Assembly: GCF_036013955.1 (NCBI RefSeq)
Contig: NZ_CP107903.1
Span: 9,548,001-9,612,000, forward strand
DNA from: Streptomyces sp. NBC_00459
GTDB taxonomy: Bacteria; Actinomycetota; Actinomycetes; Streptomycetales; Streptomycetaceae
DNA length: 64,000 nucleotides
Direction of reading: 5' to 3'
Shown: piece by piece, positions 16,508 through 24,839 of the stretch
Layout of the letters: the number at the start of each line of letters is the position of its first letter
Position numbering within the stretch: position 1 is the stretch's first letter
Position numbers and translations under genes: made by a program
The notes under the pieces: model-generated
Databases searched by the model: none
What the model was told of the DNA's origin: nothing
What the model saw: only the letters and a program-made list of their open reading frames with translations

Positions 16508-17242
16508 GTGCCAGCACAGTCCGCCCCACCCGAGGGCAGTTACCGTTTCGACGACTTGCGTGCGCTCTTCATCAACTGCACGCTCAAGCCGTCCCCACAG
16601 CTCAGCCACACCCAGGGACTCATCGACAAGAGCCGGGCGATCATGGAGGCGCGTGGGGTGACCACGGACGAGATCCGTGCCGTCGACCACGACATCGCCC
16701 CCGGCGTCCATCCGGACATGACCGAGCACGGCTTCGCCACGGACGCCTGGCCCGCGCTCTACGAGCAGGTGATGACCGCCGACATCCTCGTGCTGGCCGG
16801 ACCGATCTGGCTGGGCGACAACAGCTCCGTCACCAAACACGTCATCGAGCGGCTCTACAGCTGCTCCAGCCTCCTCAACTCCCAAGGCCAGTACGCCTAT
16901 TACGGGCGGGTCGGCGGGTGTCTGATCACCGGCAACGAGGATGGTGTGAAGCACTGCGCCATGAACGTCCTCTACAGCCTCCAGCACCTCGGCTACACCA
17001 TCCCACCGCAGGCCGACGCGGGCTGGATCGGCGCTGCGGGACCTGGTCCGTCGTACCTGGACCCCGGCTCCGGCGGCCCGGAGAACGACTTCACCAACCG
17101 CAACACCAGCTTCATGACCTGGAACCTGATGCACCTGGCCGCCCTGCTCAAACGCGCCGGAGGAGTCCCCGCCCACGGCAACCAGCGCACGGAGTGGGAC
17201 GCCGGCTGCCGACCAGGTGCGGACAACCCCGAGCACCGCTGA
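16508..17242 (+). CDS. flavodoxin-fold NAD(P)H-dependent oxidoreductase
   Basis: A protein of about 244 residues with the NADPH-dependent FMN reductase/flavodoxin fold. It opens L-R-A-L-F-I-N-C-T-L-K-P-S-P (phosphate-binding loop), has I-L-V-L-A-G-P-I-W-L-G-D-N-S-S (the loop stacking on the flavin) and G-G-C-L-I-T-G-N-E-D-G. Start GTG 16508 has GGAG about 6 bases upstream; an in-frame ATG 105 bases earlier lacks one. Such enzymes reduce quinones, azo or nitro compounds, or supply reduced flavin. The context does not narrow this down. Confidence 0.8.
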   Translation: MPAQSAPPEGSYRFDDLRALFINCTLKPSPQLSHTQGLIDKSRAIMEARGVTTDEIRAVDHDIAPGVHPDMTEHGFATDAWPALYEQVMTADILVLAGPIWLGDNSSVTKHVIERLYSCSSLLNSQGQYAYYGRVGGCLITGNEDGVKHCAMNVLYSLQHLGYTIPPQADAGWIGAAGPGPSYLDPGSGGPENDFTNRNTSFMTWNLMHLAALLKRAGGVPAHGNQRTEWDAGCRPGADNPEHR

Positions 17243-17436
17243 GTGAGGGGAACGGACCTTACGAGAGCCTGACGTGCAGGAAAGCCTTCGCATCCCGCCC
17301 GGCCCGGCAGGCCTACAGCGCAGCGGTTGGAGCGCGGTCGTCGAGACGAAGGGTGTACAGGTGATGGCGCGACGGTTGTGGGCCGTCGCGCCACCGGTGC
17401 GGTAATGCGACGTAGCGCGGTGCTCGGAGGAGTCGG

Positions 17437-18114
17437 CTACGGAGCCACGGCTCGTCCGGTCGCCGGGGAGATCTTCCCGGCGCACAGGCCGCGGCCGGCC
17501 AGCCCCTGCGCGATGCGTGGAACCGCGGCGAGCGTGTTGGCGGACCAGTCGTGCATGAGGATGACCTGCCCGTTGGTGAGCCGGGCGGCGGCCTGCACGA
17601 TCGCGTCGGTACTGGCGTTGTTCCAGTCCTGTGAGTCGACGTCCCAGATGATCTGGGTCAGACCGTACTTGGCGGCGGCAGCTTTCACCGTCGCGTTGGT
17701 CTCACCGTACGGCGGGCGGAACAGCACCGGGGTGCCGCCGCCCGCGTTGGCGATGGCCTGCTGGGTCCGGGAGATCTCGGATTCGATCTGTGACTGGCCG
17801 AGCTGGGTCAGATGCGGGTGGGTGTAGCTGTGGTTGGCGACCCACATACCGGCGTTCACCTGTGCGCGGACCAGGGCCGGGTTGGCGGCGGCGTACTGGC
17901 CCTGGTTGAACATCGTGGCCCGCAGCCCGTTTCGCGTGAGGGCGCTCAGCAGGGCCGTCGTATTGGTGGACGGGCCGTCGTCGAAGGTGAGCCCGACGTA
18001 CCCGTTGCAGGCGGCGGCCTGCGCCGGTGCGGCGGTGGGGCCGGCGAGGGCGGTGGCGGCGGCCAGGGCGGCGGCGGCCAATAAGGGAAGACGCCTTGCT
18101 TTCTTGAGAGTCAT
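17437..18114 (-). CDS. axeA: secreted CE4 polysaccharide deacetylase / acetylxylan esterase
   Basis: A 225-residue secreted NodB-domain esterase that removes acetyl groups from xylan so that xylanase can act. A signal peptide with hydrophobic core L-L-A-A-A-A-L-A-A-A ends near A-Q-A-A-A. Motif 1 is T-F-D-D-G-P-S (D45, D46), motif 2 H-S-Y-T-H (H95, H99, metal ligands), motif 3 R-P-P-Y-G (R133), with D-V-D-S-Q-D-W and I-L-M-H-D for motifs 4 and 5. It starts 2 bases after the xylanase stop, the same xylanase-esterase pairing known for Streptomyces lividans xlnB-axeA. Unlike that AxeA it has no linker or C-terminal xylan-binding domain and stops right after the catalytic domain. Confidence 0.88.
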   Translation of the reverse strand: MTLKKARRLPLLAAAALAAATALAGPTAAPAQAAACNGYVGLTFDDGPSTNTTALLSALTRNGLRATMFNQGQYAAANPALVRAQVNAGMWVANHSYTHPHLTQLGQSQIESEISRTQQAIANAGGGTPVLFRPPYGETNATVKAAAAKYGLTQIIWDVDSQDWNNASTDAIVQAAARLTNGQVILMHDWSANTLAAVPRIAQGLAGRGLCAGKISPATGRAVAP

Positions 18115-18116
18115 GG

Positions 18117-18818
18117 CTAGCCCACCGTGATGTTGGAGTTGCCGCTGCTCCGGTAACCCTCGGTCGCGAGGATCATGTAGTAGCTGAACCCGCCCAGGGG
18201 CATCCCGGCGCGGGCCCAGGCGTCGAAGTGGTTGCCGGTGGTGATGGTGCCGCCGGTCCGCTTCGACTGCCGGACACTCCAGTACTGGTTGAAGGTGCGG
18301 GTGCCTTCCACGGACGGGGCGTTGTAGCGGGTGGTCTGGTAGATGTCGTACGTGCCGCCGTCGCTGGTGACGGTGCCCTTGTACGTTCCGGTGGGCCGGT
18401 AGGTGCCCCAGTTGTCGACGACGTAGTACTCGACCAGCGGGTTGGACGTCCAGCCGTACAACGTCAGGTAGGCGTTCCCGGACGGGTTGAAGCTGCCCGA
18501 GTAGGTCACGGTCCTGCGTGAGCCGTTGCTCCAGCCCTTGCCGGCCACGAAGTTCCCGGTGTTGCTCCATGAAGTGCTGTAGTTGCCGCCGGAGTTCAGG
18601 GTCATGGAGACGGTGCCTGGTGCGTCGGTCCAGAACGAGTAGTAGTAGCCGTTGTTGGTGCCGGTCTGGTTCGTGGTGACGACCGTGGCGGCCTGAGCGG
18701 TGCCGGGCAGGGCCAGAGTGGCCACGGCGACCAGCAGCATGGTGCAGATGCCGCTGATGAGAAGCCTGAGCCGGGATGCGGGTACGGCTGCGAGTGTGGG
18801 TGCGGGTGCTTTGTTCAT
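18117..18818 (-). CDS. xlnB: secreted GH11 endo-1,4-beta-xylanase
   Basis: A 233-residue family 11 xylanase that cuts the xylan backbone outside the cell. The signal peptide covers about residues 1-43 (hydrophobic L-L-V-A-V-A-T-L-A-L, cleavage after A-Q-A); there is no twin arginine, so Sec export is likely. The jelly-roll catalytic domain fills the rest. The nucleophile is Glu130 in N-P-L-V-E-Y-Y-V-V-D, the acid/base Glu220 in I-L-A-T-E-G-Y, and the thumb loop is around T-R-Y-N-A-P-S. There is no cellulose/xylan-binding module, so the domain content is like XlnC although the pairing with a CE4 esterase is like xlnB-axeA. Likely induced through the TTTCG boxes upstream. Confidence 0.95.
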   Translation of the reverse strand: MNKAPAPTLAAVPASRLRLLISGICTMLLVAVATLALPGTAQAATVVTTNQTGTNNGYYYSFWTDAPGTVSMTLNSGGNYSTSWSNTGNFVAGKGWSNGSRRTVTYSGSFNPSGNAYLTLYGWTSNPLVEYYVVDNWGTYRPTGTYKGTVTSDGGTYDIYQTTRYNAPSVEGTRTFNQYWSVRQSKRTGGTITTGNHFDAWARAGMPLGGFSYYMILATEGYRSSGNSNITVG

Positions 18819-18873
18819 GTGCGTGTTTCCTCCTCGTCCTCATGGGATCGATGGGGGCTGCTGAACACGCGAC

Positions 18874-18931
18874 AGTGTTGGCCGGGTCACGTCAGGTGTC
18901 AAGAGTTTCGGTTTTCTCTCCGAAACATTCG
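18874..18931 (-). promoter_or_regulatory. xylanase promoter with inverted GTTTCGG/CCGAAAC element
   Basis: On the minus strand TTGACA (18902-18897), a 17-base spacer and AACACT (18879-18874) form a plausible -35/-10 pair 55 bases before the xylanase start. Just upstream lie an exact inverted repeat GTTTCGG-N8-CCGAAAC (18905-18926) and CGAAACATTCG (18921-18931), close to the CGAAACTTTCG element reported upstream of Streptomyces xylanase genes. BxlR or another LacI-type factor is the probable ligand. Confidence 0.6.
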
Positions 18932-19063
18932 AAATGAGCGACGATGGGACCAGTGGGCTGTAATTGCAGTTCAGTAGCATGATTTCTCCGATCCGTGAGG
19001 ATGGAGGTGCCTCGAATTTGCGTGTCACCAAAATTCGGAGCAAATGCTTCAGGCCCATTTTCT

Positions 19064-19074
19064 CGAATGTTTCG
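19064..19074. promoter_or_regulatory. second copy of the xylanase-type TTTCG element
   Basis: CGAATGTTTCG at 19064-19074 is the exact reverse complement of the 18921-18931 element, 143 bases further upstream. It could serve as an auxiliary operator for the xylanase operon through looping, or act on the divergent MFS gene starting at 19319. Confidence 0.45.
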
Positions 19075-19099
19075 AATCGTTCATCGATTTCAGCGTGCG

Positions 19100-19275
19100 G
19101 TGCCAAAAGCGGCGGGTCGCTCTCGCCGCAGAGGACGAGAGCGGGAGTGGTGACGGCCGCGAGGCGGCGGCGGAGGGTGGGGTCGTTCATGGCGGGGCTG
19201 CCGGAGAAGACGCGCGGGACTGCCATGTTGGCCTGCGTGACGGCGAGCCGCTCGGCCGGAGCGTAAAGAGACGGG
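19100..19275 (-). pseudogene. alpha/beta hydrolase fragment
   Basis: In one minus-strand frame this stretch reads Y-A-P-A-E-R-L-A-V-T-Q-A-N, then S-P-A-M-N-D-P-T-L-R-R-R-L and V-T-T-P-A-L-V-L-C-G-E-S-D-P-P. That is the segment of an alpha/beta hydrolase around the strand bearing the catalytic acid (usually G-E-S-D-R). The N-terminal two thirds with the nucleophile and the C-terminus with the histidine are missing, so it is a relic of roughly 55 residues. Confidence 0.55.
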
Positions 19276-19318
19276 CCAGGGGCACACGGAGAAGGTTCGT
19301 TCGACGAGGAGGGAGCCC

Positions 19319-20875
19319 ATGGCCAGCGCCACTGCTCCGGCCGGAACCGGCCGCACCTTCACCAGCTCGATCCCTGCCCGCCTCGACCGTCTCCCGTGGT
19401 CACGCTGGCACTGGACGATCGTGATCGGTCTCGGCACCGTATGGATCCTCGACGGCCTGGAGGTCACGGTCGTCGGCAACATCTCCGCCCGGCTCTCGGA
19501 GCCCGGCAGCGGCCTGCCGATCACTTCAGGTCAGGTCACCGGTATCGCGGCAGCCCTGTACGTGGCCGGTGCCTGTGTCGGCGCCCTCTTCTGGGGCCGC
19601 ATGACCGACCGGTTCGGCCGCAAGAAGCTGTTCATGATCACCCTGGCGGTCTATCTGGCCGCCACCGCGCTGACCGCGGTGTCCTTCTCGACCTGGTGGT
19701 TCTTCGCGTTCCGGTTCCTCACCGGCTTCGGTATCGGCGGTGAGTACGCGGCCATCAACTCCGCGATCGACGAGCTCATCCCGTCGTTCTACCGCGGCCG
19801 CGTCGACCTCGTCATCAACGGCAGCTTCTGGATCGGCGCGGTCGGCGGTTCACTGCTGTCGATCGTCGCGCTGAACACCGACATCCTGGCGAAGGACGTG
19901 GGCTGGCGCCTGACCTTCGCCCTGGGCGTGGTCCTCGGCCTGGTCATCCTCGTCGTACGACGGCACGTCCCCGAGAGTCCACGCTGGCTGCTGATCCACG
20001 GCAGGGAACGGGAGGCCGAGGAGATCGTCTCCTCGATCGAGCGCAAGGTCGAGTCCGAGAAGGGAGGACCGCTTCCGGAGCCCGAGAACGAGATCACCAT
20101 CCAGCAGCGCAGGACGATCGGCTTCGGCGAGATCGCCCGCACGGTCTTCGCGACCTACCGCAAGCGGAGTGTGCTCGGCTTCTCCCTCTTCATCGGCCAG
20201 GCGTTCCTCTACAACGCGATCACCTTCGGTTTCGGCGCGATCCTGACGAAGTTCTTCGATGTCCCGAGCGGCAACACGGGCTACTACTTCGCCGTGATCG
20301 CGGTCGGCAACTTCTTCGGCCCGCTGCTGCTCGGCAAGCTGTTCGACACCGTCGGCCGCCGGGTGATGATCTCCTCGACGTACCTGCTGTCCGGCGTGCT
20401 GCTGTTCGGCACGGCATGGCTGTTCGACCGCGGCTCGCTGACCGCGACCACGTTGACGGCCTGCTGGTGTGCGGTGCTGTTCTTCGCCTCGGCGGGTGCA
20501 TCCAGCGCCTACCTGACCGTCTCCGAGATCTTCCCGATGGAGACGCGGGCCATGTGCATCGCCTTCTTCTACGCCATCGGCACCACAGCCGGTGGCATCA
20601 CCGGCCCGTTGGTCTTCGCCGACCTCACCGCGTCCGGCGTGGTCGGGGAGACGGTGCTGGCCTTCCAGATCGGCGCCGGGTTGATGTGCGCGGCTGGGAT
20701 CGTCGCCGCGTTCCTGGCGGTGAACGCCGAACGCCGGTCGCTGGAGGACATTGCCAAGCCGCTGTCGGCGGTGGCGTCGGCCAAGGAGAAGGTGACGGAG
20801 AAGGTTACGGGGAAGGCGACCGGTAGGGCTGCGGAAGGCGCGACGGGCGAGGGGCCGAATTCGGCTCCGGCGTAG
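19319..20875 (+). CDS. MFS transporter, sugar-porter-like
   Basis: A 518-residue twelve-helix major facilitator. The loop 2-3 signature reads G-R-M-T-D-R-F-G-R-K-K, the stretch after helix 6 has V-P-E-S-P-R-W-L (PESPRWL, typical of the sugar-porter/metabolite-H+ symporter branch), and helices 5 and 11 carry acidic residues (G-I-G-G-E-Y-A-A-I-N and V-S-E-I-F-P-M-E-T-R). A polar, Lys/Thr/Ala-rich tail of about 40 residues ends the protein. ATG 19319 follows a strong GAGGAGGGA. In a plant-polysaccharide neighbourhood a sugar, sugar acid or aromatic acid substrate is likely. It is divergent from the xylanase operon and convergent with a D-erythronate-dehydrogenase-like gene. Confidence 0.9.
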   Translation: MASATAPAGTGRTFTSSIPARLDRLPWSRWHWTIVIGLGTVWILDGLEVTVVGNISARLSEPGSGLPITSGQVTGIAAALYVAGACVGALFWGRMTDRFGRKKLFMITLAVYLAATALTAVSFSTWWFFAFRFLTGFGIGGEYAAINSAIDELIPSFYRGRVDLVINGSFWIGAVGGSLLSIVALNTDILAKDVGWRLTFALGVVLGLVILVVRRHVPESPRWLLIHGREREAEEIVSSIERKVESEKGGPLPEPENEITIQQRRTIGFGEIARTVFATYRKRSVLGFSLFIGQAFLYNAITFGFGAILTKFFDVPSGNTGYYFAVIAVGNFFGPLLLGKLFDTVGRRVMISSTYLLSGVLLFGTAWLFDRGSLTATTLTACWCAVLFFASAGASSAYLTVSEIFPMETRAMCIAFFYAIGTTAGGITGPLVFADLTASGVVGETVLAFQIGAGLMCAAGIVAAFLAVNAERRSLEDIAKPLSAVASAKEKVTEKVTGKATGRAAEGATGEGPNSAPA

Positions 20876-20892
20876 GAGAGAAAAGCTGCTGG

Positions 20893-20920
20893 GCAGGAAG
20901 CAGGAAGCAGGAAGCAGGAA
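20893..20920. repeat. four tandem copies of GCAGGAA
   Basis: Four exact 7-bp units (28 bp) directly before a terminator hairpin, 18 bases after the MFS stop. The length is not a multiple of a helical turn and the function is unknown. Confidence 0.8.
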
Positions 20921-20959
20921 GCAAGGGGGTCCGGCTGATGGTCGCCGGGTCCCCCTTGC
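20921..20959. terminator. bidirectional hairpin between convergent genes
   Basis: GCAAGGGGG-t-CCGGC at 20921-20935 pairs with GCCGG-gt-CCCCCTTGC ending at 20959, a 14-bp stem with small bulges and an 8-base loop. It lies between the convergent MFS and SDR genes and can stop transcription from both sides. Confidence 0.65.
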
Positions 20960-21248
20960 TCCGTGGGCACCGTTTTGCGGCCTAGTACCGGGCCACGGGG
21001 TACGGCGTCTCGTGGCGGCCCCGATCCGCAACAAGGCCGATGCGGCGGCGCGGAACGCCTCCGAACGCTCGGCCGACCCGGCGGGGAGAACGACGACGGC
21101 AGACACCCGGCTGCTTGACCAGCTCTACCGCGGCTGCAGTTGTCTCCCTCAGCCAGGACGCCCGGAGTCGATCTCCCGCGGGAGGAACGCGGCGACGCGG
21201 TCTGCGATCCGTATGGGACCACCGACCTCGCAGAACGTGCTCGTCAAT

Positions 21249-22271
21249 CTATTCGCCGCAGCCGAACACCTTGGCCGCGATGGCTTCGGGGTGGTCCTCT
21301 ATGTACGCCCGTACGATCGACTCGAAGCTGTCGTCGGGCCGGAGTCCGAGTGCCGTGGCACGTGCGTTGTCGAGGACTACCGGCCACGAGCCGACGATGG
21401 CCTCGACGGCGGGGTCGGGCGCGACCGTCACCAGGTCGGCGACGGCGTCGCCGGCAACCCGGCGCAGCGTGTCCAGCATTTCGGCGACCGTGATCGTGAG
21501 CGCCGGAAAATTGACCGGAAGGCCGCCTTCGAGCCCGCCCGTGCCGCGCTCGGCCTCGGTGATGCGGAGGATGCCCTCGACGGTGCGCCGCGGCGAGGCC
21601 AGCGCGACCCCCATATCAGGGCTGACCGGGCAGGTGGCCGGGAGGCCCGCGAGCGGCTCGCGGATGATGCCGGACAGGAAGCCGGAGGCGGCGGCGTTCG
21701 GCGCGCCAGCCCGCACCGCGACGGTCACCAGGCGCGCCACGCGTCCGTCGACGAAGCCTCGGCGGGTGTACTCGGCGATCAGCTGCTCGCAGATGCGCTT
21801 CTGCGTTCCGTAGCTGGACTGCGGTATGGGCAGCGTCGACTCGCTGACCACCGGCGGCAGTGGCAGCGCGGGGTCGGAGCCGTAGACGGCGATGCCGCTG
21901 GAGAACACCAGCCGGGGAGTCGGCCCGCCGGCGGCTGTCTGGGCACGGACGGCATCGAGCAGCGCGCGGGTGGTGTCCAGGTTGGCGCTCATACCGAGGT
22001 CGAAGTCGGCCTCGCACTCGGCCGAGACAGCCGAAGCCAGGTGGATCAGGACGTCCACCGGCTGCGCGAAGATCTCGTCCAGGCACGTGCGCAGGTCGCC
22101 TCGGACGACCTCCACCAGTGGATCGTCGGCCACCGACGCGCCGGTGGGAACGACCCGGTCGGTGAGTACCAGACGGTCGATGCGAGCACCGCACAGGGCT
22201 CGCCGCTTGAGCAAGGAGTCGGCGACCCGCTGTCCCAGGAAGCCGAAGCCGCCGGTGATGACAATCCTCAT
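21249..22271 (-). CDS. denD: extended SDR, D-erythronate dehydrogenase-like
   Basis: A 340-residue NAD(P)-dependent extended short-chain dehydrogenase/epimerase. The dinucleotide-binding motif is T-G-G-F-G-F-L-G-Q at residues 7-15, H-L-A-S-A-V near 75, S-S-G-I-A-V-Y-G near 125 with the catalytic Ser/Tyr, and the Y-x-x-x-K pair as S-Y-G-T-Q-K near 151-156. The overall pattern (V-R-A-G-A-P-N-A-A-A-S, then F-L-S-G-I-I-R-E-P-L-A-G) is that of D-erythronate dehydrogenase DenD, which oxidises C4 sugar acids at C2. ATG 22271 has GAGGAGAAC upstream; the frame extends further but without a ribosome-binding site. No denrA/otnK-type partner genes are next to it. Confidence 0.78.
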   Translation of the reverse strand: MRIVITGGFGFLGQRVADSLLKRRALCGARIDRLVLTDRVVPTGASVADDPLVEVVRGDLRTCLDEIFAQPVDVLIHLASAVSAECEADFDLGMSANLDTTRALLDAVRAQTAAGGPTPRLVFSSGIAVYGSDPALPLPPVVSESTLPIPQSSYGTQKRICEQLIAEYTRRGFVDGRVARLVTVAVRAGAPNAAASGFLSGIIREPLAGLPATCPVSPDMGVALASPRRTVEGILRITEAERGTGGLEGGLPVNFPALTITVAEMLDTLRRVAGDAVADLVTVAPDPAVEAIVGSWPVVLDNARATALGLRPDDSFESIVRAYIEDHPEAIAAKVFGCGE

Positions 22272-22512
22272 ACGCGTTCTCCTCGGTGGGTTTCGAGTTG
22301 GCCGAGACTCTCGTTCATTGTCGGCACGAGGGATGCGTTTACATCCGATCCGCGCGCCGAATCCCAACTCGTAGGCGACCAGGGTCCGATACAGGTTCTT
22401 GGGCAGAGTTCGTCGCTGCCTGCCCAGATGGACCAGGATTCGACCCGGGACGACGCCCGCGGTGAGTAACCGGCCGTGACAAGGGAGGAGCCGACCGGTG
22501 TGCCGTCCCTGC

Positions 22513-23407
22513 CACTGAGCTGTTTCCAACCTGATGGCGATGTCCGTCACTTGGGCGGCTCTGCAGCGCGATGAAGTTCCTGGTAGGAGGTGTCACGACC
22601 AAGATCCACCGTGCCCCACCAGGAGCTTCGCGTGCTTGGCTACCCGTCGTCAATTGATCTGTCCAGCCGCACGCTGTGCTACCTAAGCGCTCAAAACTGC
22701 ATGCCCGGCGGCGGGAGGTCGGAACGCGCCGGCGGCGTCTGCCCACGGGCCGACAGGCCCTGCTCGCCTTGGCCCACCTGCGATGCGGCGATACCTATGC
22801 CCAGCTCGCCGCCGGGTTCCGCATCGGCATCGCGACCGTCTATCGCTGCATACGCGAGGTCATCGACGTTCTGGCCGCCCTCGCCCCGACCCTGACCGAG
22901 GCGATGAAGACCATCCGGACCAAGGCGTTCGTGATCCTGGACGGCACCCTCCTGCCGATCGACCGGATCGCCGCCGACACCCCGTACTACTCCGGGAAAC
23001 ACATGCGCCACGGGATGAACGTCCAGGTCCTCACCGATCCGTTCGGACGGCTGCTGTGGACGTCACCCGCCCTGCCCGGGTCCGTTCACGACCTGACCGC
23101 CGCACGGACCCACGGGATCATCGACCGCTCGCCGCGGCCGAGCTGAAGTGCTGGGCGGACAAGGCGTACCAGGGAGCCGGCCACCCCGTCCGCGTCCCGT
23201 TCCGAGGCCGTTGCCTCAAGCGGTGGCAGCGTCGGCACAACAGCATGCACGCCAAGATCCGCTGCCTCGGCGAGCAGGCCATGGCCACTCTGAAGGGCTG
23301 GCGCCTTCTGCGGAAGCTCCGCTGCAGCACCAACCGCATCACCGCGATCGTCCAGGCCGTTCTTGTCCTTCACCACGCGTCAGCGTGAGGTTGGAAAAGG
23401 CTCACTG
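22513..23407 (+). mobile_element. degenerate IS5-family insertion sequence, copy 1
   Basis: About 895 bp. The left end (22513-22532) and right end (23388-23407) are imperfect inverted repeats sharing AGGTTGGAAA and GCTCA. The transposase inside is frameshifted. A homologous copy in the same orientation lies at 25.4-26.3 kb. I found no convincing target duplication. Confidence 0.75.
22620..23388 (+). pseudogene. IS5-family (DDE_Tnp_4) transposase, two frameshifts
   Basis: The product is found in three successive frames: an N-terminus (Q-E-L-R-V-L-G-Y-P-S-S) to about 22680, the main part with R-C-G-D-T-Y-A-Q-L-A-A-G-F (helix-turn-helix) and I-L-D-G-T-L-L-P-I-D (first catalytic Asp) to about 23130, and the end with D-K-A-Y-Q-G-A-G (second Asp) and E-Q-A-M-A-T-L-K (Glu). 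It is roughly 80 percent identical by eye to the intact copy at 25482. Two indels make it inactive. Confidence 0.85.
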
Positions 23408-23643
23408 TCCGAGAACTTCAGGGCGGCTCACTGGGAGTTGGAGTGGCTCGAACGTGAACCGGCCAGCGGCGGATACGTGATCTGCCTGCTTCGATAGCCA
23501 GGACGGTTGATCTGGAGCATGATCTGGCAGTCGGGGCGCGGGGCCGCTCGTGCGGGGCCTTGTCCAGGCGGCCCGTGAGGCCCGCCCTGGCATCCGGCCG
23601 CCTACGCCGGCTGAAGCGGGCGACCGGACACGAGAGATCGGGG

Positions 23644-24825
23644 TTAGGACGAGTTTCCGCCCGTCAGCACCCGTTGTTCGCCCGCCGGGATCGCGCACGG
23701 TGTGCCGCCCGCGTTGGTGAGGCCTTCCGGGCTGAGGGACCAGGTCGAGATCTGGCCGCCGGAGTAGCCGCTGTGGATAGTGTTGTTGAAGAAGCGGTCG
23801 TGGTACGAGGCGCACTGCCGGGCGATCTCGTTGTCGATCGCGCACTGCGTGTCGCAGAACTCGCCGCGATAGTACGACGCCCGCCCCGCGCGCGTGATGT
23901 CGTTGTACTCAATCGAGTTGTAGTTGCTCATGTTCCGCGACTTCACCACATAGCCGCTGACGTAGGAGAACTTGTTCCGCACCACCTGGTTGTTCGAGCT
24001 GAAGTGCGTGATGTACAGGCCGTGGATGTTCCCCTCATACGGGGCGGCGTTCTCGATGTTGATGAAGTGGCTGTTCTCCACCCGGTTGTTGGACGAGTTC
24101 GTGAGGACGATGCCGCCGTAGCCGAAGGTGGAGCCGCCGCTCCACTTGCTGCCCAGGTTGCGGAACTGCATCCCAAAGAACGTGTTGTGGTTCAGGCCCT
24201 TACTGCCGCGCACCTGGAGTGGCGGGTTGTAGTTCTCGTCTTTGACGTCACGCTCGGAGTCGCCGTAGACCGAGACGCCGCCCGCTGAGTAGTACTCCAC
24301 CCGCAGATAGCGGAAGTCGAGATTGCTGTCGCCGCCGCCGTACAGCGGGTCGCCGGTGTCCCTGGGCAGCCGCGGCTGCAGCCAGAAGCCGGCACAGTAA
24401 TCCGTGCCGCATGTGGCGTTCTTGAAGACCGGCAGCCCGCCCGCCGGGACCCCCTGCCCCGGCACGTAGTCGATCGGCATGAACGACACCTTGTGCCCGG
24501 GCACGTAGAAGCGCCACTCGTGGAACGGCGGCGCAATGTAGGTGCCCTGCTTGATGCGCACCTCGACGTCGGTGGTCGGCTTCTGCTGCTGCAGCACCTG
24601 CTGCACCCGCGGCAGAGTGGCCACCGCGTTGCCGGAGCTTAGCCCGTCGTTGGCGTCCGAACCGCCGGCGCCCGCGGGCGCCATGTAAACCGTGAAGGCG
24701 GCCGCCTCCGCAGCGGCCGGGGCGGCCATCACCGTCGTGACCGTGCCGGCAACCAGCAGCACGGCCGCGCCGAGCCCGGCCAGAATGCCGCGGGTGATTC
24801 TGGTACGTCTCTCCCGAATACCCAT
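23644..24825 (-). CDS. secreted right-handed beta-helix protein (pectate-lyase-like fold)
   Basis: A 393-residue secreted protein. The signal peptide has core G-L-G-A-A-V-L-L-V-A-G and ends after A-A-A-E-A-A-A. The body has the repeating short strands and Asn/Val/Gly turns of a parallel beta-helix (N-N-R-V-E-N-S-H-F, N-N-Q-V-V-R-N-K-F, Y-N-S-I-E-Y-N-D-I, F-F-N-N-T-I), with A-N-D-G-L near the start as in DUF1565/pectate-lyase-fold proteins. ATG 24825 is chosen over GTG 24831 because AAGGAAGG is 5 bases upstream. Plausible activities are polysaccharide lyase or hydrolase on pectin-like chains. It lies between two IS5-type copies, next to polysaccharide-lyase relics. Confidence 0.75.
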   Translation of the reverse strand: MGIRERRTRITRGILAGLGAAVLLVAGTVTTVMAAPAAAEAAAFTVYMAPAGAGGSDANDGLSSGNAVATLPRVQQVLQQQKPTTDVEVRIKQGTYIAPPFHEWRFYVPGHKVSFMPIDYVPGQGVPAGGLPVFKNATCGTDYCAGFWLQPRLPRDTGDPLYGGGDSNLDFRYLRVEYYSAGGVSVYGDSERDVKDENYNPPLQVRGSKGLNHNTFFGMQFRNLGSKWSGGSTFGYGGIVLTNSSNNRVENSHFINIENAAPYEGNIHGLYITHFSSNNQVVRNKFSYVSGYVVKSRNMSNYNSIEYNDITRAGRASYYRGEFCDTQCAIDNEIARQCASYHDRFFNNTIHSGYSGGQISTWSLSPEGLTNAGGTPCAIPAGEQRVLTGGNSS

Positions 24826-24839
24826 GATCACCTTCCTTG

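Noticed and set aside
19850..21106. 418-codon minus-strand frame opposite the MFS gene
   Set aside because: Antisense shadow: it has no ribosome-binding site and consists of Gly/Arg/Glu-rich low-complexity protein, while the plus strand encodes a clear MFS transporter.
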